Notes: generated by a model not told the origin, from the letters alone. A DNA stretch of 64,000 nucleotides from Bradyrhizobium sp. 4 (GCF_023100905.1 NZ_CP064686.1:3286001-3350000), one strand, 5' to 3'. Counted from the stretch's first letter, positions 35,373-45,439 are shown. A program made the numbers and translations.

Positions 35373-36473
35373 CTAGTCATGGCCACTTGGTAACGCTACC
35401 ATTTTGTTCGCAGCGCCCGCGCCTGAAGCGGCTGGCCGGTTGTCCGACCGCCGGGCCAACGAGCTTTGCCGCTCGATCACCTTGAAGCCGAGATCGAGCA
35501 CCGGATGCTCCGGGCGCCGTCCGTCGATCGCGTCGATCAGCATGCTGGCGGCCGTGTTGCCCATCTCGTAGCGGTTGGTGCGCACGCTCGTGAGAGTTGG
35601 GACGGCGGAGGCCATGAATTCGAGATCGTTGAAGCCCACGATCGCGATCTGTTCGGGGATGGCGATCTCGCGGCGCCTGCATTCGAACAGCACACCCAGC
35701 GCGAGGTCGTCATTGGCGCAGAACACCGCGTCCATGCCGGGCTCCCGCGCCAGGAGATCGGTGAACAGGGCGCCTCCGAGCGTTACCGAGGTCGGAGTCG
35801 CCGTCGTGACGACGAGGCGTTGCTCGAACAGTCCGGCGTCCTTCATGGCCGAGACATATCCGTCGAGCCGCCGCTGCACCCGCGGATCCATCCGCGCGCC
35901 GACGAAGCCGATCTTGCGGTGACCTTGCGCGAACAGATGCGCAACCGCCGCACGGGCTGCGTCATAGTGCGAAAAGCCGATCATCATGTCGACCGGATTG
36001 GGTCCGATCTCCATGATTTGCACGATCGGGCAGTCGGCGGCATCGAGCATCGCGCGCGATTCCGTGGTCTGGTCGATGCCGGTGACGATCAGCCCGGCCG
36101 GCTTCTGCGCAAGAAACAGGCGCAGCAGCTTCTCCTCCTGGAGAATACTGTAGCGTGTGTTGGACAGCTGGATCGAGTAACGGCTGTTTTCGGAGGCGTC
36201 GTAGATGCCGCGCAACACGTCGGAGAACACATTATTGGTTAGTGACGGAATCAAGACACCGATCACCTCGGTGCGCTGCGAGGCCAACGCGCGTGCCGCC
36301 AGGTTCGGCACATAGCCGAGCTCTCTGGCCGCGCTCTCGACCCGGGTCCTCTTGGCGACCGACAGCGCCTCGGGATTGCGGAAGAAGCGGGACGCCGTGA
36401 TCGGGCTTACGCCAGCGAGCTCGGCGACTTCCGCCAGCCGGATTTTCCCTGACTTGGTGCGGTTTCGACCCAT
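35373..36473 (-). CDS. LacI family transcriptional regulator
   Basis: 366 residues. The LacI helix-turn-helix spans about 11-60 (IRLAEVAELAGVSPITASRFF, then the hinge helix VPNLAARALASQRT); the periplasmic-binding-protein-like sensor domain fills the rest and resembles GntR-type gluconate repressors. It is divergent from the ABC importer operon and upstream of the dehydratase operon on its own strand. Matching operator-like palindromes occur in front of both (35388-35401 and 36516-36529), so it probably represses both arms until the sugar acid is present. Confidence 0.93.
   Translation of the reverse strand: MGRNRTKSGKIRLAEVAELAGVSPITASRFFRNPEALSVAKRTRVESAARELGYVPNLAARALASQRTEVIGVLIPSLTNNVFSDVLRGIYDASENSRYSIQLSNTRYSILQEEKLLRLFLAQKPAGLIVTGIDQTTESRAMLDAADCPIVQIMEIGPNPVDMMIGFSHYDAARAAVAHLFAQGHRKIGFVGARMDPRVQRRLDGYVSAMKDAGLFEQRLVVTTATPTSVTLGGALFTDLLAREPGMDAVFCANDDLALGVLFECRRREIAIPEQIAIVGFNDLEFMASAVPTLTSVRTNRYEMGNTAASMLIDAIDGRRPEHPVLDLGFKVIERQSSLARRSDNRPAASGAGAANKMVALPSGHD
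35388..35401. promoter_or_regulatory. LacI-type operator (TGGTAACGCTACCA) before the dehydratase operon
   Basis: Near-perfect 14-bp palindrome TGGTA-ACGC-TACCA, overlapping the last codons of the LacI-type gene and 138 bp upstream of the dehydratase ATG. It shares TGGTAGCG with the site at 36516-36529 when read on the other strand. This is the classic LacI-family half-site spacing. Confidence 0.65.
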
Positions 36474-36514
36474 TTGCTGCTCTTAACACAGCCACTGTCG
36501 CAAACAAAGGAACG

Positions 36515-36543
36515 TTGACAGCGCTACCAGCACAGACTAACCA
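36515..36543 (+). promoter_or_regulatory. Promoter and overlapping LacI-type operator of the ABC importer operon
   Basis: TTGACA (36515-36520) is followed after 17 bp by TAACCA (36538-36543), a plausible -35/-10 pair. The palindrome TGACAGCGCTACCA (36516-36529) overlaps the -35 element, so a bound LacI-type repressor would block the promoter. The position, between divergent regulator and importer genes, is ideal. Confidence 0.6.
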
Positions 36544-36674
36544 AAGACAAATTGCCAAAACCGCACAAACTGCCGACAATGGCGCCCGTAAGGTTGGGCT
36601 TCGTTCGGTGAAGTCTGAAAAAACAAGACGGTCGCGGCGCGAGATGCGTCGTGGACTTTCGAGGAGGGAGCTAG

Positions 36675-37736
<1,062 letters not shown>

Positions 37737-37814
37737 CGACGCCAAAGAACTGCCCAAGCAGAACTGCCCAATACAAGACGACCCAATACAAATATAAAAT
37801 TTAGGGAGAGAACG

Positions 37815-39128
37815 ATGAGCGATTTCGACAGGCGAAGTGTGCTTAAAGTCGGTCTGGGCGGCGCGGCCCTGCTGGCCGGCCCGGGTATCGTCCCGGTGCG
37901 CGCGGCGGAGTGGACCAACACGCCCGAGCCGAACGCCTCCATCCGCGTGCTGCGCTGGAAGCAGTTCATTCAGGCCGAGTTCGACAAATTTGCCGAGCAG
38001 ACCAAGGCGTTCTCCGAGAAGACCGGCGTCAAGATCAAGCTCGAGGCCGAGAGCTGGGAGGACATCCGTCCCAAAGCCGCGGTCGCCGCCAATGTCGGCG
38101 CCGGTCCTGACCTGATCATCGGAACGCTCGATGATCCCCACAAATTCCCGGAAAAGCTGATCGACATGACTGACGTCGCCGACTATCTCGGCGCGCAGTA
38201 TGGTGGCTGGTACCCGGTTGCCGAGCGCTACGGCAAGAAGGGCAACAGCTGGATCGCCATTCCGCAGGGCGCGACCGGCGGCTGCCTGAACTACCGCGTC
38301 AGCCACGTGAAGGCCGCCGGCTTCGATGAATTCCCCAAGGACACTGCCGGCTTCCTCAAGCTCTGCCAGGCGCTGAAGAAGAACAACACGCCGGCCGGCT
38401 TCGCGCTCGGCCACGCCACGGGCGACGCCAACGGCTGGTGCCAGTGGGCGCTGTGGGCCTTCGGCGGCAAGGTCGTCAACGACAAGAACGAGGTCGTGAT
38501 CGACTCGCCGGAGACGATCGCCGCGCTCGAATACGTCAAGCAGCTCTACGAGACCTTCATCCCCGGCGTGCTGTCGTGGAATGACTCGAACAACAACAAG
38601 GCGTTCCTCAACGGCGAGCTCAGCCTGACGCTGAACGGCATCTCGATCTGGACCGTCGGAAAGAACTCGACCGATCCGAAGCAGCAGGAAATCGCCAAGG
38701 ACATGAACCACGCGCCGATGCCGATCGGTCCCGTGGGCGTGTCGACCGAGCAGCAGAACGTGCTCGTCTATTATGGTTACAAGCACTCGAAGTATCCGAA
38801 GGCCGTCAAGGAATACATCAAGTTCATGATGGACAAGGCGAACTACGACGCCTGGGAGGTCTCCTCCAACGGCTACGTGTCGCCGCCGCTTCCGGCCTAC
38901 AACGACAACCCGGTGTGGACGTCGGATCCGAAGATCACGCCGTATCGCGACTGCCTGAAGCGCTGCCGCGACAACGGCTATGCCGGCGATCTCGGCTATG
39001 CCTCGGCCGCCGTGATGGGCGACTTCGTCGTCGTCGACATGTTCGCCGAAGCCGCGTCAGGCTCCGTGACGCCGAAGGCGGCAGCCGCACGCGCAGCCGA
39101 GCGCGCCAAGCGCTACTACCAGGTCTGA
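37815..39128 (+). CDS. Sugar ABC importer substrate-binding protein (Tat signal)
   Basis: 437-residue extracellular binding protein of the MalE/UgpB type. The N-terminus FDRRSVLKVGLGGAALLAGP has a twin-arginine motif, so it may be exported folded; cleavage is likely near VRA-AEW. The ligand is unknown but the neighbouring enzymes point to an aldonic acid or related sugar. A perfect hairpin follows the stop codon and probably protects this transcript, giving more binding protein than permease. Confidence 0.93.
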   Translation: MSDFDRRSVLKVGLGGAALLAGPGIVPVRAAEWTNTPEPNASIRVLRWKQFIQAEFDKFAEQTKAFSEKTGVKIKLEAESWEDIRPKAAVAANVGAGPDLIIGTLDDPHKFPEKLIDMTDVADYLGAQYGGWYPVAERYGKKGNSWIAIPQGATGGCLNYRVSHVKAAGFDEFPKDTAGFLKLCQALKKNNTPAGFALGHATGDANGWCQWALWAFGGKVVNDKNEVVIDSPETIAALEYVKQLYETFIPGVLSWNDSNNNKAFLNGELSLTLNGISIWTVGKNSTDPKQQEIAKDMNHAPMPIGPVGVSTEQQNVLVYYGYKHSKYPKAVKEYIKFMMDKANYDAWEVSSNGYVSPPLPAYNDNPVWTSDPKITPYRDCLKRCRDNGYAGDLGYASAAVMGDFVVVDMFAEAASGSVTPKAAAARAAERAKRYYQV

Positions 39129-39142
39129 TCAGCTCCAATCTA

Positions 39143-39170
39143 CGCGGCGTCCGGTTCGCCGGACGCCGCG
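39143..39170 (+). terminator. Perfect intra-operon hairpin after the binding-protein gene
   Basis: Stem CGCGGCGTCCGG with loop TTCG and the exact complement CCGGACGCCGCG, 12 bp without mismatch, followed by ACTTTT. It sits between the binding-protein stop and the first permease. Such hairpins act as leaky terminators or 3' stabilisers and give differential expression within importer operons. Confidence 0.7.
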
Positions 39171-39194
39171 ACTTTTCGTCGAGGGGAATCCGAC

Positions 39195-40142
39195 ATGGCA
39201 GTTATGGCCGAGTCCGTTGCCGCGCAGGTCAAGCGCAGCAGCTTGTGGACCAGAGCATTCGAGAGCCGGAATTTCCTCGGCGCGATGTTCATGGTGCCGG
39301 CGATCGCCATCCTCATCCTGTTTCTGGCTTACCCGCTGGCGCTGGGCTTCTGGCTCGGCATGACCGACACCAAGATCGGTGGCGCCGGGCGCTACATCGG
39401 CTTCCAGAATTTCGTCTCGCTGGCGAAGGACTCGGTGTTCTGGCTTTCGGTGTTCAACACCATCTTCTACACGGTCGCCGCCAGCGCGGTGAAATTCGCC
39501 ATCGGCCTCTATTTGGCGCTGCTGCTCAACGAACGGCTGCCGATGAAGTCGATGGTCCGCGCCATCGTCCTGTTGCCCTTCGTCGTGCCGACGGTGCTCT
39601 CTGCGATCGCGTTCTGGTGGATCTATGACAGCCAGTTCTCGATCATCTCCTGGGTGTTGATCAAGGCCGGCTTGATAACACGCTATATCGACTTCCTCGG
39701 CGATCCCTGGAATGCGCGCTGGTCGGTCGTCGCCGCCAATATCTGGCGCGGCGTGCCCTTCGTGGCGATCACGCTGCTGGCGGGATTACAGACCATCTCG
39801 CCCTCGCTCTATGAGGCCGCCAATCTCGACGGCGCCACCAATCTGCAGCGCTTCCGCCACATCACGCTGCCGATGCTGTCGCCGATCATCGCGGTCGTGA
39901 TGACGTTCTCGGTGCTGATGACCTTCACCGACTTCCAGCTCATCTACACCATCACGCGGGGCGGGCCGATCAACTCCACCCATCTGATGGCGACGCTGTC
40001 GTTCCAGCGTGCCATCACCGGCGGCAATCTGGGCGAGGGCGCGGCGATCTCGAACGCGATGATTCCGTTCCTGGTCGCGGCGATCCTGCTCAGCTTCTTT
40101 GGGCTTCAGCGTTCCCGCTGGCAGCAGGGCGGGAGGGACTGA
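39195..40142 (+). CDS. Sugar ABC importer permease (MalF/UgpA type)
   Basis: 315 residues with six predicted helices and the cytoplasmic EAA loop YEAANLDGATNLQRFRHITLPML that docks on the ATPase. An N-terminal cytoplasmic tail of about 30 residues precedes the first helix (FMVPAIAILILFLAYPLALG). GAGGGG lies upstream of ATG 39195. The stop is 2 bp before the second permease. Confidence 0.94.
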   Translation: MAVMAESVAAQVKRSSLWTRAFESRNFLGAMFMVPAIAILILFLAYPLALGFWLGMTDTKIGGAGRYIGFQNFVSLAKDSVFWLSVFNTIFYTVAASAVKFAIGLYLALLLNERLPMKSMVRAIVLLPFVVPTVLSAIAFWWIYDSQFSIISWVLIKAGLITRYIDFLGDPWNARWSVVAANIWRGVPFVAITLLAGLQTISPSLYEAANLDGATNLQRFRHITLPMLSPIIAVVMTFSVLMTFTDFQLIYTITRGGPINSTHLMATLSFQRAITGGNLGEGAAISNAMIPFLVAAILLSFFGLQRSRWQQGGRD

Positions 40143-40144
40143 CC

Positions 40145-41020
40145 ATGACCACGGCAGACGACCAAAGCGTCGGAATGGACTACCTCGAGAGCTTCCCGCG
40201 GAAGTTTTTTCGGGTCTACCTTCCGCTCGGCCTGATCATCTTCTTCCTGCTGTTCCCGTTCTACTGGATGGCGGTCGCGACGTTCAAGCCGGACGCGGAA
40301 ATGTACGACTACGAAAAGTACAATCCGTTCTGGATCGTGCATCCGACGCTGGAGCACATCAAGAAGCTGTTCTTCGACACCGACTATCCGCTCTGGATGT
40401 GGAACACCGTGATCGTCTCGGTGTCCTCGACCTTCATTTCGCTGTTCGCCAGCGTCTGCGCCGCCTATGCGATCGAACGCCTTCGCTACAAGGGCTCGCG
40501 CTATGTCGGCCTTGCGATCTTCCTCGGCTATCTTGTGCCGCCCTCGATCCTGTTCATTCCGCTGGCGGCGATCGTGTTTCAGCTCGGCCTGTTCGACGGC
40601 AATCTGGCGCTGATCCTGACCTATCCGACCTTCCTGATCCCGTTCTGCACCTGGCTCCTGATGGGCTATTTCCGCACCATCCCCTATGAGCTGGAGGAGT
40701 GTGCGCTGATCGACGGGGCGACGAGGCTGCAGATTCTGATGAAGATCACGCTGCCGCTTTCGCTGCCGGGCGTGATCTCGGCGGGCATCTTCGCCTTCAC
40801 GTTGTCCTGGAACGAGTTCATCTACGCGCTGACCTTCATCTCCTCGTCCGAGAACAAGACGATCCCCGTCGGCGCGATCACCGAGCTCGTCAATGGCGAC
40901 GTCTATCATTGGGGTGCGCTGATGGCGGCGGCTCTGACCGGCTCGGTTCCCGTAGTTATCCTTTATTCCTTCTTCGTGGAGTATTATGTGTCGGCGATGA
41001 CCGGCGCCGTGAAGGAATGA
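40145..41020 (+). CDS. Sugar ABC importer permease (MalG/UgpE type)
   Basis: 291 residues, six predicted helices and the EAA loop EECALIDGATRLQILMKITLPLS. The first helix (LPLGLIIFFLLFPFYWMAV) is followed by a periplasmic loop. It forms the heterodimeric channel with the preceding permease. The start is tightly spaced, with the ribosome site inside the upstream gene's end. Confidence 0.94.
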   Translation: MTTADDQSVGMDYLESFPRKFFRVYLPLGLIIFFLLFPFYWMAVATFKPDAEMYDYEKYNPFWIVHPTLEHIKKLFFDTDYPLWMWNTVIVSVSSTFISLFASVCAAYAIERLRYKGSRYVGLAIFLGYLVPPSILFIPLAAIVFQLGLFDGNLALILTYPTFLIPFCTWLLMGYFRTIPYELEECALIDGATRLQILMKITLPLSLPGVISAGIFAFTLSWNEFIYALTFISSSENKTIPVGAITELVNGDVYHWGALMAAALTGSVPVVILYSFFVEYYVSAMTGAVKE

Positions 41021-41099
41021 TCGCGGGGCCTGCCTTGAGAGCGCACCGGGACGAATCGCCAAGGGCGGCGCGTTCCGGCCAATAAGAAGGAGTAGGCTC

Positions 41100-42086
41100 T
41101 TGCACATTCTGGTTCTGGGCGCCGCCGGCATGGTTGGCCGCAAATTGTGTGAACGGCTGTTGCGCGACGGCCGGCTCGGCAAGAGCGACATCACCAAGCT
41201 GACCATGCATGACGTGGTCGAGCCGAAGACGCCGGAAAAGGCCGGTTTTGCCGTCGAGACCGTGTCGAGCGATTTTGCCGTCCCGGGTGCGGCCGAAAAG
41301 CTGATCGCCGGCCGTCCGGACGTGATCTTTCATCTCGCCGCGATCGTCTCGGGCGAAGCCGAGCTCGATTTCGACAAGGGCTACCGCATCAATCTCGACG
41401 GCACGCGGATGCTGCTCGATGCCGTCAGGGTCGCAGGCGGCGGCTACAAGCCGCGCGTGGTCTTCACGTCCTCGATTGCGGTGTTCGGCGCGCCGTTCCC
41501 CGATGCGATCGGCGACGAGTTCTTCCACACGCCGCTTCTGAGCTACGGTACGCAGAAGGCGATCGGCGAATTGCTGCTGGCCGACTATTCCCGCCGCGGC
41601 TTCCTCGATGGCATCGGCATCCGCCTGCCGACCATCTGCATTCGGCCCGGCCTGCCCAACAAGGCGGCATCGGGCTTCTTCTCCAACATCCTGCGGGAGC
41701 CGCTGGCCGGCAAGGAAGCGGTCCTTCCGGTGTCCGAGGACGTCCGCCATTGGCATGCCACGCCGCGCTCCGCCGTCGGCTTCCTGCTGCATGCGGGCAC
41801 CATGGACCTCGCCGCGGTGGGGCCGCGCCGCAATTTGACCATGCCGGGCCTGTCGGCGACGGTTGGCGAGCAGATCGCTGCGCTGAAACGCGTCGCCGGC
41901 GACAAGGTCGCCGCCCGCATCAAGCGGGAGCCCGATCCCTTCATCGTCGGCATCGTCGGTGGCTGGCCGCGCAACTTCAATGCAAAGCGGTCGCTCGAAC
42001 TCGGCTTCACCACCGCCGAAAAGACTTTCGACGACATCATCCGCATTCACATCGAAGACGAGCTCGGCGGCAATTTCGTCGCGTGA
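41100..42086 (+). CDS. NAD-dependent epimerase/dehydratase, D-erythronate dehydrogenase (DenD)-like
   Basis: 328-residue extended SDR. The Rossmann motif GAAGMVG (8-14) and the catalytic Tyr-Lys within SYGTQKAIGE are visible, with IRLPTICIRPG typical of the DenD group, which oxidises D-erythronate at C2. TTG 41100 is used, with AGAAGGAG about 8 bp upstream, since no ATG fits the Rossmann start (HILVLGAAG). Placed between the importer and the keto-sugar kinase, it probably oxidises the imported acid or an intermediate. UDP-sugar epimerase activity is less likely. Confidence 0.85.
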   Translation: MHILVLGAAGMVGRKLCERLLRDGRLGKSDITKLTMHDVVEPKTPEKAGFAVETVSSDFAVPGAAEKLIAGRPDVIFHLAAIVSGEAELDFDKGYRINLDGTRMLLDAVRVAGGGYKPRVVFTSSIAVFGAPFPDAIGDEFFHTPLLSYGTQKAIGELLLADYSRRGFLDGIGIRLPTICIRPGLPNKAASGFFSNILREPLAGKEAVLPVSEDVRHWHATPRSAVGFLLHAGTMDLAAVGPRRNLTMPGLSATVGEQIAALKRVAGDKVAARIKREPDPFIVGIVGGWPRNFNAKRSLELGFTTAEKTFDDIIRIHIEDELGGNFVA

Positions 42087-42109
42087 TCTCTGACTGAGCG
42101 GGTAAAGTG

Positions 42110-43090
42110 ATGGCGAGCGTTGCTTGCATCGGCGAATGCATGGTCGAGCTCCGGCAGGCCCAGGGTGGACAATCCGCCGGACATTCCAGCGTGCAGGGCG
42201 GGGGCCTCTACTCGCGTGGATTCGGCGGCGACACTCTCAACACGGCCGTGTACCTCGCGCGGCTCGAGGTTAAGGTCGACTATCTCACGGCGCTTGGCGA
42301 CGATGCCCTGAGCGATGAGATGATCGCAGCCTGGACTGCGGAGGGCGTCGGCACGAGGCGCGTCGCGCGGCTGCCGGGCAAGCTGCCCGGCCTCTACATG
42401 ATCCAGCTGGACGCGAAGGGCGAGCGCCAGTTCTTCCACTGGCGCGACAGTGCGGCGGCGCGCCAGCTGATGAATCTGCCGGAGACGGACGATCTCCTCA
42501 ACTCCCTGATGAGCTACGACATCATCTATCTCTCTGCCATCACGCTCTCGATCTACGACGCGGCCGGGCGCGAGCGTCTGTTCGCGGCGATCAAGCGCGC
42601 GCGCCTGCTCGGCACCCGCTTCGTGTTCGACACCAATTTCCGCGCGCGGGGATGGCCGGATCGCGACGTCGCGCGCGAGGTGTTTTCAGCCGCCTTCGCG
42701 GCTGCCGACATCGTGCTGACCTCGACCGAGGATCTGCTCGCTCTCTATCCCGGCGAAAGCCACGAGCAGTTGATGGCGCGCATCCCGACCCCCGAGCTGG
42801 TGTTCCGGCTCGCCGAGCCGGTCAGCCTGCTGCGCTTTCCCGGGGGCCCCTACGAGGTCCGCGCCGAGCCCATGACCAAACCCGTGGTCGACACCACCGC
42901 GGCCGGCGACAGCTTTGCGGCGGCCTATATCGCGGCGCGGCTCGCCGGTTCCGACCCGGTCGACGCCGCCCAGGCCGGGCACCGCCTCGCCAGCCTCGTG
43001 ATCTGCTATTCCGGCGCCATCATTCCGGGTTATGCCATGCCGCCGAAGAAACGGCACCGGCCGGCGACGACGCGTCAAGCGACCAAGTGA
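42110..43090 (+). CDS. kdgK: PfkB-family sugar kinase, 2-dehydro-3-deoxygluconokinase type
   Basis: 326 residues. The PfkB fold opens with VACIGECMVELRQ and has the catalytic base signature DTTAAGDSFAAAY near residue 262, plus GGDTLNTAVYLARL, typical of KDG kinases. It would phosphorylate 2-keto-3-deoxy-gluconate (or a relative) to the 6-phosphate for the following aldolase. ATG 42110 is preferred to the GTG immediately before it. It is followed 13 bp later by the aldolase gene. Confidence 0.88.
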   Translation: MASVACIGECMVELRQAQGGQSAGHSSVQGGGLYSRGFGGDTLNTAVYLARLEVKVDYLTALGDDALSDEMIAAWTAEGVGTRRVARLPGKLPGLYMIQLDAKGERQFFHWRDSAAARQLMNLPETDDLLNSLMSYDIIYLSAITLSIYDAAGRERLFAAIKRARLLGTRFVFDTNFRARGWPDRDVAREVFSAAFAAADIVLTSTEDLLALYPGESHEQLMARIPTPELVFRLAEPVSLLRFPGGPYEVRAEPMTKPVVDTTAAGDSFAAAYIAARLAGSDPVDAAQAGHRLASLVICYSGAIIPGYAMPPKKRHRPATTRQATK

Positions 43091-43103
43091 AACGAAAGCC
43101 AAG

Positions 43104-43754
43104 ATGACCACCACTGCCCAGCAGAACCACCTCGCCGCGCTGTTCAAGGCCGCGACCGTCATTCCCGTCCTCACCATCGAGCGTATCCAGGATGCTGTGC
43201 CGCTGGCGCGTGCGCTGGTGGCCGGCGGCGTCCGTACGCTGGAGGTGACCATGCGTACCCCTGTTGCGATCGAGGCTGCGAGGGCGATGATGGCCGAGGT
43301 GCCCGAGGCGGTGGTCGGCATCGGCACGATTCTCAATCCGGCTGACTTTACGCGTGTCGAGAAGCTCGGCGTCGCCTTCGGCATCAGCCCGGGCTTGACC
43401 CCGGACCTGTTGAAGGCCGCCACCCATAGCTCCTTGCCGTTTGCGCCGGGTATCGCCACGGCGTCCGAACTGATGATGGCGCTATCCTACGGCTTCGACA
43501 TTGCAAAATTTTTCCCGGCCGAGCAGGCCGGCGGCATCAAGGGGCTGCGTTCGCTGGGTGGGCCGTTCCCGAACGTGCGGTTCTGCCCGACCGGGGGGGT
43601 CGGCGAGGCCAATGCGGCGACCTGGCTCGCGGAGCCCAATGTGGTCGCGGTCGGCGGTTCCTGGCTGTGCCCGACGGCGGAGATCAGGGCCGGGAACTGG
43701 GCCGGCATAACTGCCATCTGCCAGCGCACCCTCCAGGCCCTTAAACCCGCGTGA
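43104..43754 (+). CDS. eda: 2-dehydro-3-deoxy-phosphogluconate (KDPG) aldolase
   Basis: 216 residues of the Eda family. Schiff-base lysine K135 in FDIAKFFPAE and catalytic E47 in RTLEVTMRT are present, with the phosphate-binding GGVGEANAA near the C-terminus. It splits KDPG or KDPGal to pyruvate and glyceraldehyde 3-phosphate. The longer frame from 43032 is read-through over the end of the kinase gene. It closes the importer operon, so the pathway ends in central metabolism. Confidence 0.92.
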   Translation: MTTTAQQNHLAALFKAATVIPVLTIERIQDAVPLARALVAGGVRTLEVTMRTPVAIEAARAMMAEVPEAVVGIGTILNPADFTRVEKLGVAFGISPGLTPDLLKAATHSSLPFAPGIATASELMMALSYGFDIAKFFPAEQAGGIKGLRSLGGPFPNVRFCPTGGVGEANAATWLAEPNVVAVGGSWLCPTAEIRAGNWAGITAICQRTLQALKPA

Positions 43755-43813
43755 AGTCTTGCCATCCCTGGGCTAAGACTTAGGTCAGCAAGAGACCGCC
43801 AGGGAGATAGACC

Positions 43814-44983
43814 ATGACCGCCAGCATCGTCGGATGGGCGCATACGCCGTTCGGCAAGTTCGACACCGAGACCGTGGAAAGCCTCGTGGTGAAGGTCGCC
43901 AATGAGGCGCTGGCGGATGCCGGCATTTCGGCTGGCGATGTCGACGAGATCGTGCTCGGCCATTTCAACGCCGGCTTCTCGCCCCAGGATTTTACCGCCT
44001 CGCTGGTGCTCCAGGCCGACCCGAAGCTGCGCTTCAAGCCGGCGACCCGGGTCGAGAACGCCTGCGCCACCGGCTCCGCCGCCGTCCATCAGGGCGTGCG
44101 CGCGATCGCGGCCGGCGCGGCCAGGATTGTCCTCGTCGTCGGGGTCGAACAGATGACGCGCACGCCGGGGCCGGAGATCGGCAAGAACCTGCTCAAGGCG
44201 TCCTATCTGCCTGAGGACGGCGACACCGTCGGCGGCTTCGCCGGCGTGTTCGGCAAGATCGCCAGCTCCTATTTCCAGAAATACGGCGACCAGTCCGATG
44301 CACTGGCGCTGATCGCGGCCAAGAACCACAAGAACGGCGTCGCCAATCCCTTCGCCCAGATGCGCAAGGACTTTGGCTTCGAGTTCTGCCGCGCCGAGAG
44401 CGAGAAGAACCCCTACGTTGCCGGCCCCCTGAAGCGCACCGACTGCTCGCTGGTCTCAGACGGTGCCGCTGCCCTGGTGCTGGCCGACGCGGAAACCGCC
44501 AAGGGCATGAGCAAGTCGATCGGCTTCCGCGCCACCGCGCACGCCCAGGATTTCCTGCCGATGTCCAAGCGCGACATCCTCCAGTTCGAGGGCTGCACGG
44601 TCGCCTGGCAGCGCGCGCTGGAGAAGGCGGGCGTTACACTGTCCGATCTTTCCTTCGTCGAGACCCATGACTGCTTCACCGTCGCCGAGCTGATCGAGTA
44701 CGAAGCGATGGGCCTGACGCCGAGGGGGCAGGGCGCCCGTGCCATCAAGGAAGGTTGGACGCTCAAGGACGGCAAGCTGCCGGTCAATCCGTCCGGCGGC
44801 CTGAAGGCCAAGGGCCATCCGATCGGCGCCACCGGCGTCTCCATGCACGTGATGACCGCGATGCAGCTCGCCGGGCAAGCGCCGGAGGGCATGCAGCTCA
44901 AGAATGCAAAGCTCGGCGGCATCTTCAACATGGGTGGTGCGGCGGTCGCCAACTACGTCTCCGTGCTGGAGCCGTTGAAGTAA
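43814..44983 (+). CDS. Acetyl-CoA acetyltransferase/thiolase-like protein (SCP2-thiolase group)
   Basis: 389 residues. Nucleophile C84 in VENACATGSAAVHQG, the second active-site cysteine region ETHDCFTVAEL, and GGLKAKGHPIGATG with the catalytic histidine are all intact, so it should be active. The pattern HDCFT belongs to the SCP2/non-specific lipid-transfer thiolase group, which cleaves 3-ketoacyl-CoAs of branched or cyclic acids. GGGAGA precedes ATG 43814. A repeat and a small gene separate it from the CoA-transferase group downstream. Confidence 0.9.
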   Translation: MTASIVGWAHTPFGKFDTETVESLVVKVANEALADAGISAGDVDEIVLGHFNAGFSPQDFTASLVLQADPKLRFKPATRVENACATGSAAVHQGVRAIAAGAARIVLVVGVEQMTRTPGPEIGKNLLKASYLPEDGDTVGGFAGVFGKIASSYFQKYGDQSDALALIAAKNHKNGVANPFAQMRKDFGFEFCRAESEKNPYVAGPLKRTDCSLVSDGAAALVLADAETAKGMSKSIGFRATAHAQDFLPMSKRDILQFEGCTVAWQRALEKAGVTLSDLSFVETHDCFTVAELIEYEAMGLTPRGQGARAIKEGWTLKDGKLPVNPSGGLKAKGHPIGATGVSMHVMTAMQLAGQAPEGMQLKNAKLGGIFNMGGAAVANYVSVLEPLK

Positions 44984-44993
44984 GCCCCGATCT

Positions 44994-45083
44994 CGTAGGG
45001 TGCGCAAAGGCGCGCAAGCGCCGTGCCCACCATCTTGTTTGCGCTAGATCATGGTGGGCACGCTTCACTTTGCCCACCCTACG
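44994..45083. repeat. Palindromic intergenic repeat (CGTAGGGTGCGCAAAG...CTTTGCCCACCCTACG)
   Basis: A 90-bp inverted repeat: CGTAGGGTGCGCAAAG pairs with CTTTGCCCACCCTACG, and an inner arm GTGCCCACCAT pairs with ATGGTGGGCAC. It lies 10 bp after the thiolase stop. I recall the GTAGGGTGGGCAAAG arm as one of the commonest dispersed repeats of Bradyrhizobium. Confidence 0.75.
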
Positions 45084-45111
45084 GCACTGATTGATTCGCG
45101 GGACATGCATC

Positions 45112-45318
45112 ATGAGCAATGACTACGAAGATTCGCTGTCGATGGACGCACTCAACGATCGCATCGCGATTCTCGAGGACAATATCCGCCAGCTCATCGA
45201 GCAGGCCGCGGCCGCCTCGGGTGAGCAGAACGAGTCGCGGATCGCGGACCGCATCAACCAGCAGAATGAGGAGCTCGACCGTCTCCTCAAGATTCGCGAA
45301 TCCCGTCAGAAGAAATAG
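45112..45318 (+). CDS. Small coiled-coil hypothetical protein
   Basis: 68 residues, highly charged, with heptad-like leucines and isoleucines over two helices (ALNDRIAILEDNIRQLIEQ and RIADRINQQNEELDRLLKI), so an antiparallel or dimeric coiled coil is likely. No cysteines or signal. Length and shape resemble short conserved alphaproteobacterial proteins, but I cannot assign a family. ATG 45112 is used; the longer frame to 45091 adds residues from the repeat edge. Confidence 0.7.
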   Translation: MSNDYEDSLSMDALNDRIAILEDNIRQLIEQAAAASGEQNESRIADRINQQNEELDRLLKIRESRQKK

Positions 45319-45439
45319 CGGCCCTTCGCCGCCGGCGCATGCGGCCATACGCCGGTCGCCCTTGCGCACGCGACGCCGCTGCCGTTAGCTGGACCGAAAT
45401 CGCAGGGCTCATCTGAGCCCGCGCAATCGGGAGCGAACG

